DNA of 64,000 nucleotides from Acorus gramineus (taxonomy: Eukaryota; Streptophyta; Magnoliopsida; Acorales; Acoraceae). The position numbers were made by a program, and so were the translations under genes. Below the pieces are notes generated by a model. That model was not told the origin of the DNA and did not search any database. It was given only the letters and a program-made list of their open reading frames with translations. Location of the stretch: NCBI GenBank assembly GCA_030737835.1, contig CM060855.1, forward strand, positions 13,728,114 to 13,792,113, written 5' to 3'. This document shows positions 23,000 to 37,093 of the stretch, one piece after another. Position 1 is the stretch's first letter; each line of letters begins with the position of its first letter.

Positions 23000-24619
23000 C
23001 ACTCGATGCTTTGTTGGTGTATGCGTTATGGATATTCGATGCGGTCTTTCTGAATAACCACGTGACTAAACTGTCAGTCAGACGGTCCTGATTTCCTCGA
23101 GTGATGAGACATGTAGTGAGGGACAAACCGTCTGACCAATAGATTCCTGACATTAACATTATAAAAAAAAATTTGCAAATGGATTGGATTCGTAATTCTT
23201 CAGAGATAATATTGACATGGTAAGCATATTTTTTTGGTAATTGATACGTTAGATATGCATGGAAATTAAATTGATATTTACTTTTACAGGGATTATATAG
23301 ATAAAATACAGGTATCCATATCTATAATAAATGTTATACACTGATATATATGTATTTAGGACAATTTTTTGTTTATAAGAAAGATCAATAATTTCCAAGA
23401 CAATCCTTCACGCAGTTCCACATTCCACATGTTTTTGTTCTTTTATATTTTTTTCTCTTACATAAAAAAAACTTATTCAATTTAATAAAATATATATCTA
23501 AGTTAATAAAATAGGTCTAAGCCAGAACCGCATGTAAAACATGTAATATCTCCCTACGAAATTTACGAGTTCAAGTATACTTCAGTAAATAATGGCCCCA
23601 TCAAAATCCAAGGATTAGCTTCACATTCCCAGTGTTTTAAATTCATGGCAGGGGAGAGAAAAATCTGGTCGAGTGTTCAGCAGCACATTAATGGTGTGTC
23701 TGCAACAGATCAATCCCTCAGCAATACAAACCAAAATATTAACTCACTCCTTAGTTCATTCTTGTAGCTGAGATTTTTTAGACCACAACCACTCAACCTA
23801 GATTAATAATGCAAAATAGATAGTGAGAGAGAGAGAGAGAGAGAGACAGAACAAGAATGGAAAAAATATACAATAAAGCAGATGACATGCCAGTAGGCAA
23901 CACAATTTCCTTCTGGTGACCTCTTATCCATGATGCTATACAAAATGTTTGATGAAGTTTTGAGGGTTGGTGATTTACTCCAGCCTTTCAGAGATAACCT
24001 GAAATTCTTCTAGAGTGCCCTTCCATCACGCGAGTGCCTACACAGATGTACTCGGCATGTCTTTGTGTGGATATATCTCTCATTAACAATTTTTTCAATC
24101 AGCAGAAGAATATACTCAATGCTGATGGTGTGCTGTTCCATAACAATAAGGTCTGCCGTTGCATCCCATTATGGTGATCAATTTGCATGCGCAGTGCCTC
24201 AGGATGTGAGTTAAGAAGTATCAGTGCCCCCGAATGGAGACCAAGAATGATGAGTTCAGAAACCTAGTCCTCTCATCACTATCAACTGAATCTTTTGAAT
24301 AAACTCACCGAACAGTGAAGCTTAGCACGGGCATGCTGCTCTCAACACTTTGGCATTGCGGATTCCTTTGGGCATCCTGTTAGGATCCTATTCCTGTGAA
24401 GAGGATGTATCCATTACTCCACCGTGCACCCATATTGATTCCCCTGAGCAGCTCTCTCAAGGACCAACAATGAGATCATTGACTGTAGCAAGCAGTGATT
24501 CTCACAGGGTTTTCAAGGACGAACAGTCATGAGGAGTTGTGTCTCATTGCAAATCCCTCCCTGGTAATCCCAGGGTAATTCTGTCTGAGACACCATATTG
24601 ACATGCATCCCAAGATTTT
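23000..24619. other. Flank between Sec14 5' end and helicase 3' end
   Basis: Both neighbours are on the - strand, so this holds the Sec14 promoter (about 22960-23400) and the 3' UTR and terminator of the helicase (about 23880-24619). A (GA)n microsatellite is at 23827-23846. The stretch 23200-23800 is AT-rich and without recognisable content. An open frame on the + strand at 24350-24532 is antisense to the presumed 3' UTR and is not believed. Confidence 0.4.
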
Positions 24620-27600
24620 TCACCTGTTGATACCATATCCACTCGAATTATCCATTGCCCCTCTTGTATTCCTGTAACTTCCATTCCTTGAAATCGATGT
24701 GTTTGGCTTCTCATCCTCTTCTGACGGTCTCTCGGGCTTAGGCTCTGGCAGCGCGTCTAAATGCCTATATCGTGAACCGGCAGACCTCAAGCCTCTCATG
24801 TTAGGTATTTTGCCTTGTTGAGGATTATAATTAGACCCTCTTGGATTCAGAAACTCTTTTGGAATAGAATCCATGTCAGTGAAGCAGCTCCTTGCTTTAG
24901 CATCAGTGATCAAAGCAGCCCAGTCATCAGATTGCACTAGAGCGTTAGCATTGCCCACCACCTACAATGAATACAGATAGAGATTAAGGATAATTTCATG
25001 ACAAATAAGAAGCCTGAAAAACTAAACACACGGGGATTTACATTGCCACAACCTGATCATGAACCATTCAGAGAACACTTTCAGTATTACAGTACTTTTT
25101 ATCAGGTGACTCAGCTATAGACTCAATAACAGGGGGTGGAAATGCAGTTCCCCAAATTCATTAGATAAAAAATTTGCAAACAGCCAGGGTGAATAAACTC
25201 TAACAAGAAAATACAGTATAATAAAATAAAAAAATCCAAAAGAAACAAAGAATAAGGCAACATACCCACAACGCTCTCCTTGCACGAGTGAGGGCAACAT
25301 TCATCCGCCGAATGTCTGCAACAAAGCCAACACCATGATTCGATGCACGGACGCAAGACATGATAATGATGTCACGTTCTTGACCCTGAAAGGCATCTAC
25401 GGTGTTGATGTAAATATCCTTCCCCTCCTCAGAATTCAAAATTTCCTCAAACTCGCGCTGCAGGCACTTCAGCTGCAACTTGTACGGTGTTATAATGCCA
25501 ACAGTGACCTTATTATTAGACCCAGCTGACTTCAAAGTCTTCTGAAGGTGCTCATACAACTTTACGGCAAACTGTGCCTCGTGGATGTTCTGGTATGAGA
25601 CAGAACCACCCCTGTGGGACTCCCGTCCATGAGTTATATCATAAAAAACATAAGGCCTGAGCAAAGGGTCTTTGTAGTACATTTCATCAGCCAAATTGGA
25701 GACGCTCTCACTGTCAGTTAGGCGTCCTTGGTAGAAGTACCTGGATGGAAAATCCCGAATTTGTGGATGCATCCTGTACTGTACGGATAATAACATGGTA
25801 GGACAACCTGCCTGTTGGAACCTCTCAAAAAGGCTTCTACTGTATAATAAAGTTCCAGCAGCTTTGCTAATGACAGTTGCTGGTAGTTGCTGGGGATCCC
25901 CAACTAAAACACACCGGGCAGCACCAAGAGATAGAGGAGGAAGAATGGCAACTTCACTGGCCTGAGCAGCCTCATCAATAACAACCATGTCAAAACCATG
26001 AGTCAGACGCGAGAACAACTTGCGCCCACTGCTAGAGACTGTTGTGAAAACGATCTCAGCTTCATTGGCAAAGCTTGCCTCCAGATTCGCACGAGCTTCC
26101 TCCAAATTAAAATTGCTGCCTGCACGGAACTTGCTTTCCAAAATAAGCAGACGAGACATTTCAACCAAAACTTTGTCCCTACCCTCCACAACTGCAGCAA
26201 GGTTCTGCAGCAACGTATCTCGATTATGGTCTCTAGCAAGTAGAACCTCAGGATCGACACCAACAGATCCTTGAGAACGGCCAGCTGCAGCTGCAATAGT
26301 AAGTTCCCTTTGAAGTGCGGCTATCTGCTGGGAGAACTGAGCTTCTCGCAGTTTTAGCTGATGCAGCCAACCTATGATTTCATCACGGCTCTTGACTAAA
26401 AGCTGTTCAGTTCTTCGCTCAACAGAAACAGCCTGAGCAGCACGTGTTTGTGTATCCACTCCAACTCGAGCAACATCAGGTCGGTATACTTTCATTTCCC
26501 CATCTATGAAGCCACGGTCGAGAACACGAGATAGCAACTCATCTGTAGCAGCGTTTGAGGGAGCGCACACAAGCATCCGAGGCTTCGGGCAAAGTTTAGG
26601 CAGTGTCCGAAAGAGGTTCTGGTCCATGCTCTGAAGAACTTCATCAATTGATCCAGTTCCCAAGCTTACACTCTCAGAATTGTTCTCGTTTTGCTTATAG
26701 CTCTCAGGAGCAAGTTTCTTAAGTAATGCAATATAATAATGTTGATATTGCACAAGATGAATAACATTAAGCATTCCCCACACTGTATGTGTCTTCCCTG
26801 TTCCTGGAGGCCCTTGAACAAGAGTGAAAGGCCAAGGGTCCTGCCGCTTATTCATTCCTGCACTGCTTGTACCTGCAGCAGTATGCATTGCAGCCCACTG
26901 AATTGCAGCTAGCTGCGGCCCATTAAAAGTCCTATGAAGATGATCAATAAAATTTGGTGTGAAGCATTCAGGCATGGCTGGAGGTTGCTCTTCATATTTT
27001 GGGAAGTGCTCTGGGCTGGGCTTCAGAATAGCAGTTTGCATCTACAATCCACATAAAAAAGATTATCAGAACAGCTCTATGAAGTGCAATCTGTGCGAGA
27101 TTATTCTGCCAATAATATAGGACATGATCATCACCTGCGTGTTAAGACGCCGAAAGGCATGCAAAGCGATATATTCTCGCTGAGTAGTTGCAAGAGATCC
27201 AAGCACAGTTAAGTACCAAGTGCTTTTTATTTGTAATTTCCTTAGAACATGATCTTCAACTATCTTGCTGAAGAAACAACAAATTTACAATCAGAAATGT
27301 CATGGCTAAAAGCATATTACAATGGATGGCTATAATTGATATAATTAACAGGGTGCCAGGCATCAGATCAAAATTTGAACTTGATAATTCCATGTACTAA
27401 CAGAAAATCAAATACTTTTTATGAAGAGAATCTGAAAATATCAAGTATGAAACATAAAATGTGTAATACAATTTGAAGACAGTTTAAGGATTCAGGAGTT
27501 AGAAGTTTCATTTCTCTTGGATGAAAAAGGAAACAATTACAATAGATAGGTCTCCAATTGGTAAGACGGACAGAAGCTACAACCCACATAGACAAAGCAT

Positions 27601-30600
27601 TTTCATGCCATTTATTTCAAAGGACAGCACAAAATCAAAGAAGGATATATTCAATTATTAGCATTACCTATTTGAATCATAAGTATCACCCACAAAGAAA
27701 TGAAGAGTTGCCCCTAGAGGATCACGGGTATCAGTGGGTATATGCCGCCTAACAGTTCCCGCAACTCTTCCAGTAATTTCAGACTCTGAATCATCCTCAC
27801 TGGCCCCAGTATTATTACTCCTCTTATATCTGACTGCTCAACAAACAAAAATAGAACTAATTAATACACATGTTTCAAGAGCAAGGGAAAAACGGATCTC
27901 AGTCGACGTGAAAGCAGCTCATATTGGCTCACTATGATACCCGGATACTTCAGACTAGGTGACGTATCCGTATCGTACCCCTGTCCGTTACTTCAATATT
28001 AGTTACAAAACCCGCATCCATGCTAAATGAAATATCCAGGTCCCATGCTTGGCTATTCATACCTGTGCCTGGCCTTGGGGATGAAAGAATGGCGACATCA
28101 CCCTCCTTGAACAACCACTTACAATCCTGAGCTGGAAGGACTACAACATCATACCATCCTGCAGTAACATACAAATACATTACATGGAATAAATTATGAT
28201 GAAACCCTGGAAAATCTTCTTCCCCTTTATTTATTGGTAGTATTTGGTGTATTAAAAACAAAAGGAGAAAATGGACAAACTATGCTTTGTAAGAGAATCT
28301 GCAAGGTCAATCCCCAAATTAATTTTGGGGATAGATTTATATGGAATAGAATAGTTGGCAAGTCAGATAACCCATATATTCTGTTATTCACATTTTCTCT
28401 TTGCTTGGCCTTGGATTATATTCCTTTTTTTTTTTAAGATAATGGAGCAGTCTTATTAAGAAAGATGAACCCCCCCCCCCCCCCCCCCCATTACAAAGTT
28501 GAAATATAAAAAAAAAAGGTAAAAGAAATAGAATAGGAAGACAATGGGGAAGAAACCCCAACAAAGAATGACCCCGGAATGTCACCTCCCAAACCAAAGA
28601 TTGTCCATAATGGTAGATGAAGTGTCCACTCCTAATATCATTGAAATCTCCAAGGATGGAGGATATCACTGCCCAAGTGCCCTCCAAATAAAAACCTCTT
28701 TTATTAGAAATGCATTCATTTACATTGGAATATAACAAGATTTCTACAATCACCTCTCTTGCGCCTTTTATTCCAAAATTGTTATTTGGTTAGATTTGAT
28801 TTTAAAATATGGATAATTAACCTTTGAAGAATCTAATCAACCTCTTCACAGAGATAAATTTATCCAGATATTCTAGACATCCAAAGTTGGCAATCCAGTC
28901 TAATCTTGCCAACCAAAACTTTTCAAGGGATAAACCCTTTTCTAATTCTATTCTATTCCTTATCATGCAACCAAACAGGGATGAAAGAAACACATGCCAC
29001 CTTTGTGATTATTAATATAGTGGCAAGTGGAAATCTGCATGTGAGCAGGTATGAAAATGAATACCTGAAAGAAAAAATAAGCAATTCGGATTTTATTTAA
29101 TATAATACACATCTTAACAACTGCAAACAAAAAACATGCTGCCTCAGGCTGCATTAAGAATTTACATTGTTAGGATCCCAAGTGATACGTTGATGTAGAG
29201 GTGTCCCAAGTCCAAGAATAAGCATCAAAGCCAGATAGAAGAGTGCAGCAACTTACCCTAGATTTTAGTGTGTGTGTGTGTTTTTTTTTTTGGTGTTAAT
29301 CAATTTATGGTTTCTCTTTTAGACAATTATACCACATTAAGGTGACGAGTTTAAGGGTGCAATGGTAGTTTTAATTGTCATTAGGAGGAACTCAGAAGCT
29401 CTACGCAAAATGCTAGATATTTTACTTTATCTTCCAGAATAAAAACCTGTTGTGCTTTCTTTTCCTTCTACCTACAGTTTTTTTTATCAAGGCTTCAAAC
29501 TTCTTGCTTTTACCTACACATCAACTTCAAACTCACGACAGCATGACCAAGAATAACAAAACTAACTTCAACATGCAGCACATTCATGTAATGTGAAGCC
29601 TCGCCATAAGTTAAAATGTTCAAAGAGCTGCTTTAAGAAGGATTTTACAGATAAACTAAATCCACACACACAAATAATTTTCAGTACCTCTTTCACGCCT
29701 TTCCACGCTTTTTACACGGACCATTATGTGCACGTCTCTTGATGTTACCTCAATTAACTCTTCCCAAGAACTATAAAGTTGCGCTCGACATTCCTCAAAG
29801 AGCAAAGGCTCAAACACTTTGACATACTCTTCCATGGATTCAAAACGTCCAGGAACACACTGAAGATCTGTCTCATCTGGCAATAAAGAAATGCATTAAG
29901 GATTAAGAAGACAAAACTTCTTCAGGTTCTAAATTAAACCAACACTTAAAAACTGTTAAGGACCAGTCCGATTAGGCAAACATTAACAATAATCTAGAAG
30001 ATAGTAGAAAAAATTGTTTGCTAATTAACCCTTTCATGTCAAGCCTATATTTCTATAATCAAAATTTGCAGATGTATTCATGTGCAGAGAGGCAGACCCC
30101 AAATACTATCCAGTATCCAGATTCTATGCACAAAATGTAATTCCTCATTTACTGAAAATTTGAATTTATCCGGTACCATGAGTCTTCCAGATTTCTGCAT
30201 CTTCAAATGGTTTTTCCATTTTCATAAACCATACTCTAATTAGCACTCTTGCACATTGAGGCTTGAGCTATACTTATCAGTTTGGCATTGCAAGAAGAGA
30301 CAACAGAAATATAATTTTTTGTCATGTCCGGGATGAAAAAATACCGAGTGGAAATGAGGTACTTAAGAAGGAAAACAAGAAAGCATAAGATCAACCTGAT
30401 GAGAAATAAACTAAAAGGAGTGTGAACCAAAGGAAGGTGAATGAGAGGGAAGAGCCAAAAGACCTAGGTGGAAATGAGACGCCTAAGAAAGAAAACAAGC
30501 TTACGACATTGGACAAAACATTTACAACAAAGCAGGTATGTTAAGGCTAGGTGTTGGGAAGAAGGAGGTGGATTATGATGAGGGTTCTGATTTACTAGAA

Positions 30601-33600
30601 CATTTGCAAGAGAAAGTAAAAGTTCCAAGGCCCAATAACAACACCTAAAAGAAGACAGGCCTCATAAGCAGTTTCATTGCTACAGTCTTAAAAAGTAATA
30701 GTAAACTGCAGTTCCTTCAAAAATTAACTTTTGTTTCTTCTGGAAAAAAAATGACTGTTTCTCTATGGAAAAGGATAACAGAAGTACCAGAAAAAGAAAA
30801 GACTACATGCACATCATGGTTGTTCATTCAGTTTCTACATGCAACTAGTCAGTTTCTTGGACATAAGAAAGATGTGGTATTAAAGTCAGGCATCATGAAA
30901 GCCATAAATACCTGTAACCGCCTGCATAATTATTCCTATATGTACAGTTTGGATTATCCAAAATCTCCCCGAGATACATGTATTTATTGTGTGTGTGTCT
31001 ACTAATTCACAGAAAAGATAACATTTAACCCACCCCGGGGGGGTTGTTAAATGAGCTGTGTTCTAGGTGAACCTAGCCAATACATAGTGGATTATGATAA
31101 GTACAGATAATCCAGAAAGTAAATGAATCTCCATTAACTTTATAAAAATTTAGTAATTTACATAGTGTTCATAACTAAAGAAACAACTTGATAATAGTGT
31201 TTTCTGCCAGCAAGAACAATCAGCTAACAGATACTAATCAACTTTCACAGAATAATACCAAAACAGGACAAGTACATTTCAGTAAGAAAGAAATTATTCA
31301 TTACCCCTATGACCTAAAACAAAAACCTCAATGTAAGTAAAACAGCACTTCACGTAACTTAATCTATGCCTACAGACAAGATTGATTATGAACCAACCCC
31401 TGTATTTTATGTGGAACTAACAAATCCTTAAAGCAAACATTGCATTATATCAATTGCACTATATAGAAATAAACTACTCGCCAAAATGGTCTCATAGTTC
31501 TTGGCTTCCAAATTTTTGTTTCTTAATAAAGCCAACGATGCCAATCTTGTCCTCATGTGGCAACCAAACATCTTTTAGAGCGAATTGGTGAGCACGCCTT
31601 TTTAATAGAGTGATTTTGCTTAGAGGGTGTTTTAATTTAATTTTTTATATTTTCTTCATTAACCTTTGTACTGAGATCCCTTGTCTCTTTTAATTCTGGA
31701 GCTTTCCCTCAATAAGTTTGCACCTTAAATTTTCTCAAAAAAAAAAGAAGAAAAGGAATATAAAAGAATGAGAAAAACAATGCCAATCTCTTGAGTTGAT
31801 TGTAGCATTCTAAAAAAGTTTTTCTTCTTCAGCACTAAGCTCCTGACAGAAGAATTTGGGCCGAATTATCACCCCTTTTCATTGAACTTCTTTCAGTAAA
31901 TGTCTGATCAAGTCTTCATACACCTCAAGCATATGCCATGTATGCTGCTATCATCATTCACATCTGACAACGTTAAAGGGCCCAGCCTACTCCAATATCA
32001 CCTCCAAAATGCAATTCGTAACAGGATCAGATACTTTAAAAATCTTTCAGTGACTTCTGCATTCTCTATGAAATTCTTACAATAGTTTCCCTAAGGCAAC
32101 TGGGTATTCAGTCTAAATCCACATAATTCAATATCCTGTCAGCATGAGCCATATGCAATTAAAATAATACATATCCATAAAATATTATCCCCTCAGACTA
32201 CTATCCGCAGAACATTCTTTGAGATATATCCAAAAGCCCAAAAGTAAAAATGAGCAAGGAAAATCTATTACTTCTGTGATAAATATTACACCAACTTCAC
32301 AAGTTCAACAGTGACAATGTTCCTAAAATTAAATTACTAATCATAACTATTGTGCAACCTTGCACAGAAATCATGAGAAACAAAAACACATGCCATGATC
32401 AAGGAATAAAACTTGATGCCAAAGCAATCAACAATTATTCCATGAGTATTATTATAATCATAACATAATAAAAGAGAGAGAAGGAAGAACGATCATATTT
32501 GATGCACTGATTTTGATTACCATGTCATAGTCAGAGATGCATCAACATTTTCTGAGATGCCGTTTGGATAGAGACATAAACAATTCTAGGATTTATGATT
32601 ATTCTAAGGATAGATAACTAACCAAGAAAAAAAAAGAATAAATTACTATATCAGTGGAATAAGTGATTTTTTTTGTTTGGTTATGTTTTTAATTATTCTC
32701 GTTTCGAAAACGTAATAATAAAGTTATTGTTGTTTGGTAAGTTGTGAATATAATGTGAATAAGGATTTATAAAAGGTGAAAAATGATTTGACTTGTGGGC
32801 CCATAGTTTATAAAAAGTGATGACAGTTGATTTGACAATGGGACCCCTTTATACCAATGGAATGAGTTAGGTGGAATAACACGACTCCAAAGAGAGACTT
32901 GGAATACAAATACCAACTTATTCCTACATTTCCAAACAAACAGCTTTTTTGGCGTATTCTGCATAATTCCCTCCTATTCTCCCCTTATTTTCCTACCCAA
33001 ACAGCCCATAAGTTTCTCTGGAATCTCAAATTGAAACCCATCACTCTTAAATCTTGATCTCCACAATCCAAAGTTTCCTTTCTTGAAATCATTTTTTTCA
33101 ATACGTATCAGTTACTAGGCAAGCACACATTTACAAATTTTTAACAAAGCAATGGGTCTCAAACAATACATTATCCACTCTTCAGTGAGATCAAGAAAAC
33201 TTGCAGTAACAGACAGTCTTTATCAAAGGATTTGCAGGAGTGTATCCACCTCATCATGAATAACCAGCATTCAATTGATCATATCAGGTAACTTCAAATT
33301 TTCTAGAAAATTGTATCACATATGAATAATGAAGATATTATTTTCTATAGAGAAAAATTGTCATGCCATGGCAGGATACTGGACATCACCATTCAATTTT
33401 AATCTGATCTACAAATCTGCACCTTCCATATAACGAACATCCCCCCTAAAATAGCAGAAACAGAGCACACAAAAATATACTCTCAGGGATAATCTGCTGG
33501 TTCCAATTTTAGAACACATTAAAAGGATCTTGAGTGAAGCTATTTGATGAATAGTTTTTTTTTTTTAATTGTCAATGAAACTTGCAAAAGCACTATTTAT

Positions 33601-35351
33601 TAATAGTGTTGACTCATAAGACAAACCTAATAGTCAGAACTAATTTTAATCAACAACTGTTGTCAAAGCATACCTCTGAAACATTATATACATATATAAA
33701 GAGATTTCTTGGTGTTTATATGATGTACTCAAAAGTTAAGAAAACCAGCTTTGGTCATTCATGATAGGATTTACTCTGGAAAGGCAATGACTGAGAAGGA
33801 ACATATGAAATGCAAAACATACAGAGAAGACATCCAAATATTAATTTAAAAAAAAAAAAAAAAGAGTTCAAAAGCACAAAAAAAATTGATTTTTTAAAAG
33901 GATTCATTGGAAATATAAAGGATGTCATGCTTATGAAAAAATATGGGCACAAAAAGGCCAAAGAATTTAAGGATCAACTAGAACATTAAGGATGCTTTGA
34001 TCAGACCTGGATTATGCCAAAACTTGTCATTGGTGACTTCTCGCAGAAGACGCTCCACTGATGTATCTTGATATTGTGTAATATTATTGTTTGGCTTTTT
34101 AGGAGGAAGCTTTTTGTTCCCCACCTTTGAATCTACACTATTCTGACAAGCTGGCAAAGCTGGTTTCCTAAATGAAGCTACAGGTGGATTCTTAGGCTGT
34201 ATATTGTCTACAGGCTGCTTCCCTGAACCTTGTTTTGGAAGAGGTGGTGGACCTCCCTCGCCAAAGAGATCATTGCTCAATTTCTTGGACCGAGAATGAA
34301 GATCACCATTACACTCCACTTTTGGGTCATTGTACTCCACAGAAGCACCTCCTTCTGGACCTGCAGGATCTGCTTGTTTCTGTTCCTTGGTCATAGTCTG
34401 CACCTGCTTCTCTCCAGCACGTTCGGACATGGCAAGAGTGGAACGGATGACCTCCTTCACGGTGCGAGTGGTAACTGATGGAAAGGAAGCCTGCCGTCTT
34501 GGTGTTGAAGATTTAATAGGACCTGATGCTTGTTTGACATCCTCCAACTTAAGGAACATTGTTTGCCTATTTCTTTTCTTCCCTAACATGGCCTCCTTGT
34601 GCTGATCAAGTTTATGTTTCTTTGTTGGATTGTTTGCGACCCTCAGAGCATGACTAGCTTCAATACCTCGAACCTCCTTTGGCTTTGCAACCACCGATGA
34701 TTCCTCAGATCCATCACCAGGAGTGTCTCCTTTGACAATACCATCAATATTTCTGCCACTGCTTTGAGCATTCTCAAGTGGCTCAGGCACAGAAGCCAAA
34801 CGTCTAACCTCCTTATTTGGATCAACACCTTCATCTAAAGTAATTTTGCAAAAAGTTGAACCAGAAATTTCAGTACCTTCTGTCCCAGAATGACCGTTCA
34901 TGGTCTCACCATTATCAGTGATCATGAGATCGTGCTTCTTAGCTTCAGTGGTTCCTTCCACATCGGACCATTCTCCTTCCTCTCTCTCAATGCCCTGGCC
35001 GGCAGAACCCAAGACAGTTGATTGTGTGGCCTTAGCATCCCTTACATGATTTTCTACCTGGGATGATACAAGATGATTGGAATTTGGAGCATCTGCCTTC
35101 CTCATAGGAATATCTGTGGGATTACTCATGTGTTTGGTCCTGACAAATGGCTGAAATCCTGATACAGAAGAAGCATGTGAAAAGGCATTGTTGTTTACTA
35201 TCCTCTGAGGACCCTCTTTTGATGTAAATGCATGGGAATTCAAAGTAGGGAGAGACTTCTGAGGCTGAAGATGAAGAACGCCTTTGCTCTCCTCATCCTC
35301 TTCGGTTGGGGGCTCATTGAGATCAAATAACGGTCTTCCTCGACAATCCAT
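24620..35351 (-). CDS. SEN1/UPF1-type superfamily 1 helicase with N-terminal DLN motif
   Basis: Seven coding exons on the - strand: 35351-34007, 29876-29688, 28158-28063, 27833-27668, 27267-27135, 27041-25266 and 24961-24620. They join in frame to 1348 residues. This resembles Arabidopsis At4g30100/At2g19120-type proteins. The helicase core is complete: G-P-P-G-T-G-K-T (720-727), C-A-P-S-N-A-A-T-D-E, D-E-A-A (999-1002), G-D-P-Q-Q-L-P, Q-Y-R-M-H-P, D-A-F-Q-G-Q-E and N-V-A-L-T-R-A-R-R. SEN1 relatives unwind RNA or RNA-DNA hybrids during transcription termination and RNA processing, probably in the nucleus; the client here is unknown. Residues 8-15 read L-F-D-L-N-E-P-P, a DLNxxP EAR-type repression motif. 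The first 450 residues are otherwise disordered, with basic patches. Intron 1 is 4.1 kb and holds several transposon relics. Confidence 0.94.
28430..28760 (-). mobile_element. Probable LINE 3' fragment in helicase intron 2
   Basis: Read on the - strand, the segment carries L-E-G-T-W-A-V-I-S-S-I-L-G-D-F-N-D-I coding-like text and T-rich 3' UTR-like sequence. It ends in a short AATAAGA signal and an 11-base A-run at the low-coordinate end. An 18-base G-run (C-run on +, about 28471-28489) interrupts the 3' part. No catalytic motif remains, so the LINE assignment rests on the tail layout. Confidence 0.35.
31500..31755 (+). mobile_element. Probable LINE tail in helicase intron 1
   Basis: The run from GGCTTCCAAATTTTTG through GAGCTTTCCCTCAATAAG to an 11-base A-tail (AAAATTTTCTCAAAAAAAAAAG) has the form of a plant LINE 3' end on the + strand, antisense to the helicase gene. 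No clear reverse-transcriptase residues were read. The 5' edge is not defined. Confidence 0.3.
32559..33005. mobile_element. Miniature inverted-repeat element in helicase intron 1
   Basis: The left end GCCGTTTGGATAG and the reverse complement of the right end, GCTGTTTGGGTAG, match at 11 of 13 positions. The body of about 447 bases is non-coding. Such GTTTGG ends are usual for PIF/Harbinger (Tourist-like) and some hAT miniature elements. A convincing target-site duplication was not seen. Parts of the interior (GGTGGAATAACAC, AATACCAACTTATTCC) recur in altered form at 46205-46345, which supports a dispersed family. Confidence 0.55.
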
Positions 35352-36490
35352 TTCATGTATGAAAAGTACATATAAGTTAATAAGCTGTCCTTTTCTTTAA
35401 TACAAACTGTTAAATCTGGCTAACGTGAACTAGTCTTCAGAAGAAGTAAGCTTTGTGAGAGCAGGAATGCAATAACACCTGCTGCAAACGAAGTACAAAA
35501 TAAGCAAGTACATAAGGATACAGTAAACCAAAAAGCATCAAAGACTTACAAAGTATAAACAATGAGAGTAAGTAGCACAATAAGATAGCTATTAGGGCTC
35601 TTTACAACCCAAACACAAAGTTCAGGTTTGAATCACGGAATCATCTTGCAGTTTAAACAAATCATTCATGCACGCATGCACGGCAAATCCAATAAATTGA
35701 TTGCTCGTCTAGTATTTATTCACCATTCATCACAAAACAAAGTCCGTTCTTGTTATTCAAAAGCTAGTATGATTCGCAGGGATATTAACATTATTAAAGT
35801 GAATCCATACATAACCACCCCCCCCCCCCCCAACCCCACCCAGATTCCTGCCTATAAACCATTCTACATTATCACATCCACGGGTACCACAAATCCCAAA
35901 ATAAAGTTTGATTAGGCATGAAAACATAAGATTAATTTCCTGTCCATGTCCAGTTGATCTAAGCAAAGTTAACTAATAACATGTATTTGCCCCCATCAGC
36001 ACATGGAGAATCAAAATCAATTTCAATTTCATATCCCAACAGAGTATCTGATAACATCACAAAGAACAAGATCCCCAATTTATTCCAGTGTTGCATACCA
36101 CACATAGAACAAGCAGATCAACACCTGCTGTAGAAATCCACGAAGTAAATCCCATCAATCAAACCCTCCCCAGCCCCTCAAAAGAACAAGATCCACAAAT
36201 CAATCCACTCCCAAAATCTAATCGATCCAATAAAACAAGATCAGACGATCGTAACACCCCCCCTACAACTCCAACCCACATATTCACTAAACAACGCCAT
36301 AAACGAAACATAACAAGGGTCCAAAAGCAGAGACAGAAAAACAAGATTTTTAAATCCGAAACTAAAAAACAAGAGATTCCGAAATTCTTAACAAATCATA
36401 TACCTCACTTAAATAGAGAGAGAGAGAGAGCGCTTCGAAATTAGAAAGAGAGAGAAGCATGAGAAAAAGAGAGGGGGTTTGGGGGATATT
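35352..36490 (-). promoter_or_regulatory. Leader exons and leader intron of the helicase gene
   Basis: On the - strand a donor AAGTGAG|GTATATG at about 36403 and an acceptor TTTGCAG at about 35484 bracket a leader intron of about 0.9 kb. The first leader exon (about 36404-36480) contains a (GA)n tract at 36414-36430 on the + strand, i.e. CT-rich in the sense direction, as often near plant transcription starts. A 15-base C-run lies at 35817-35831 within the intron. The 118-residue open frame on the + strand at 36088 is antisense and not believed. Confidence 0.5.
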
Positions 36491-37093
36491 TATAGGAAAT
36501 ATCGGACCCAAGGACAGGCCGGAACATCAAAATCTCCGGCTACCCTTAAACGACTTTTCTCACCGACGGTAACACTTTTTCGGGGTTAGTTTCGTTTTAT
36601 ATTACGCCTATTAATTGCCGATTCTATCCTCCCGAGAGGATGGAATTACTCAAATAGCCCCTTCCATGATTGAACCGACCCACGTCACAAACCCTAATGT
36701 AGCCACTGATTGACTAAACTATCCCCATGACGTACACAGATCTACCACCGTTGAAAACCATCCGACGGAGGATTGTTGAACGTGGACCGTTCGATGTTGG
36801 TTTTTTTAAGTTGGTGGTGTTGGAGGGTATTTTTGGTTTTCTGATGGGGTGTATTAAGTCTACGGTTATGATGATGTCAATGGTGGACTTCAAATGATCT
36901 GAACCGCTCACTCCACATCGGCGTCAGAGACTGTTTGTTATGTTAGTGTACCTGATTATTGATTTTTGGAAAAATTATTTAGGGATCCATGTAATCATCA
37001 ACCTATTATTCTTATATCCTTTGAAAAATTATCTTTAGGTCTCTTCCAATCGGATATTGTTCAAAAATATTAAAAATGTTATCACCCAATTTT

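Noticed and set aside
27950-28062. Helicase reading past R-P-G-T to a stop
   Set aside because: The donor ACAG|GTATGA at 28062 joins to V-R-Y-K-R-S in phase, so the in-frame stop lies in an intron and the gene is not broken.
33978-34006. Extension of the first helicase exon to a stop codon at 33978
   Set aside because: The CCAG|GTCTGA donor at 34006 joins in phase to D-E-T-D-L-Q at 29876, restoring the family sequence; the extra residues are intron.
36088-36444. 118-codon frame on + strand
   Set aside because: It is antisense to the helicase leader region and of low complexity (Thr/Asn/Lys/Pro); no family.
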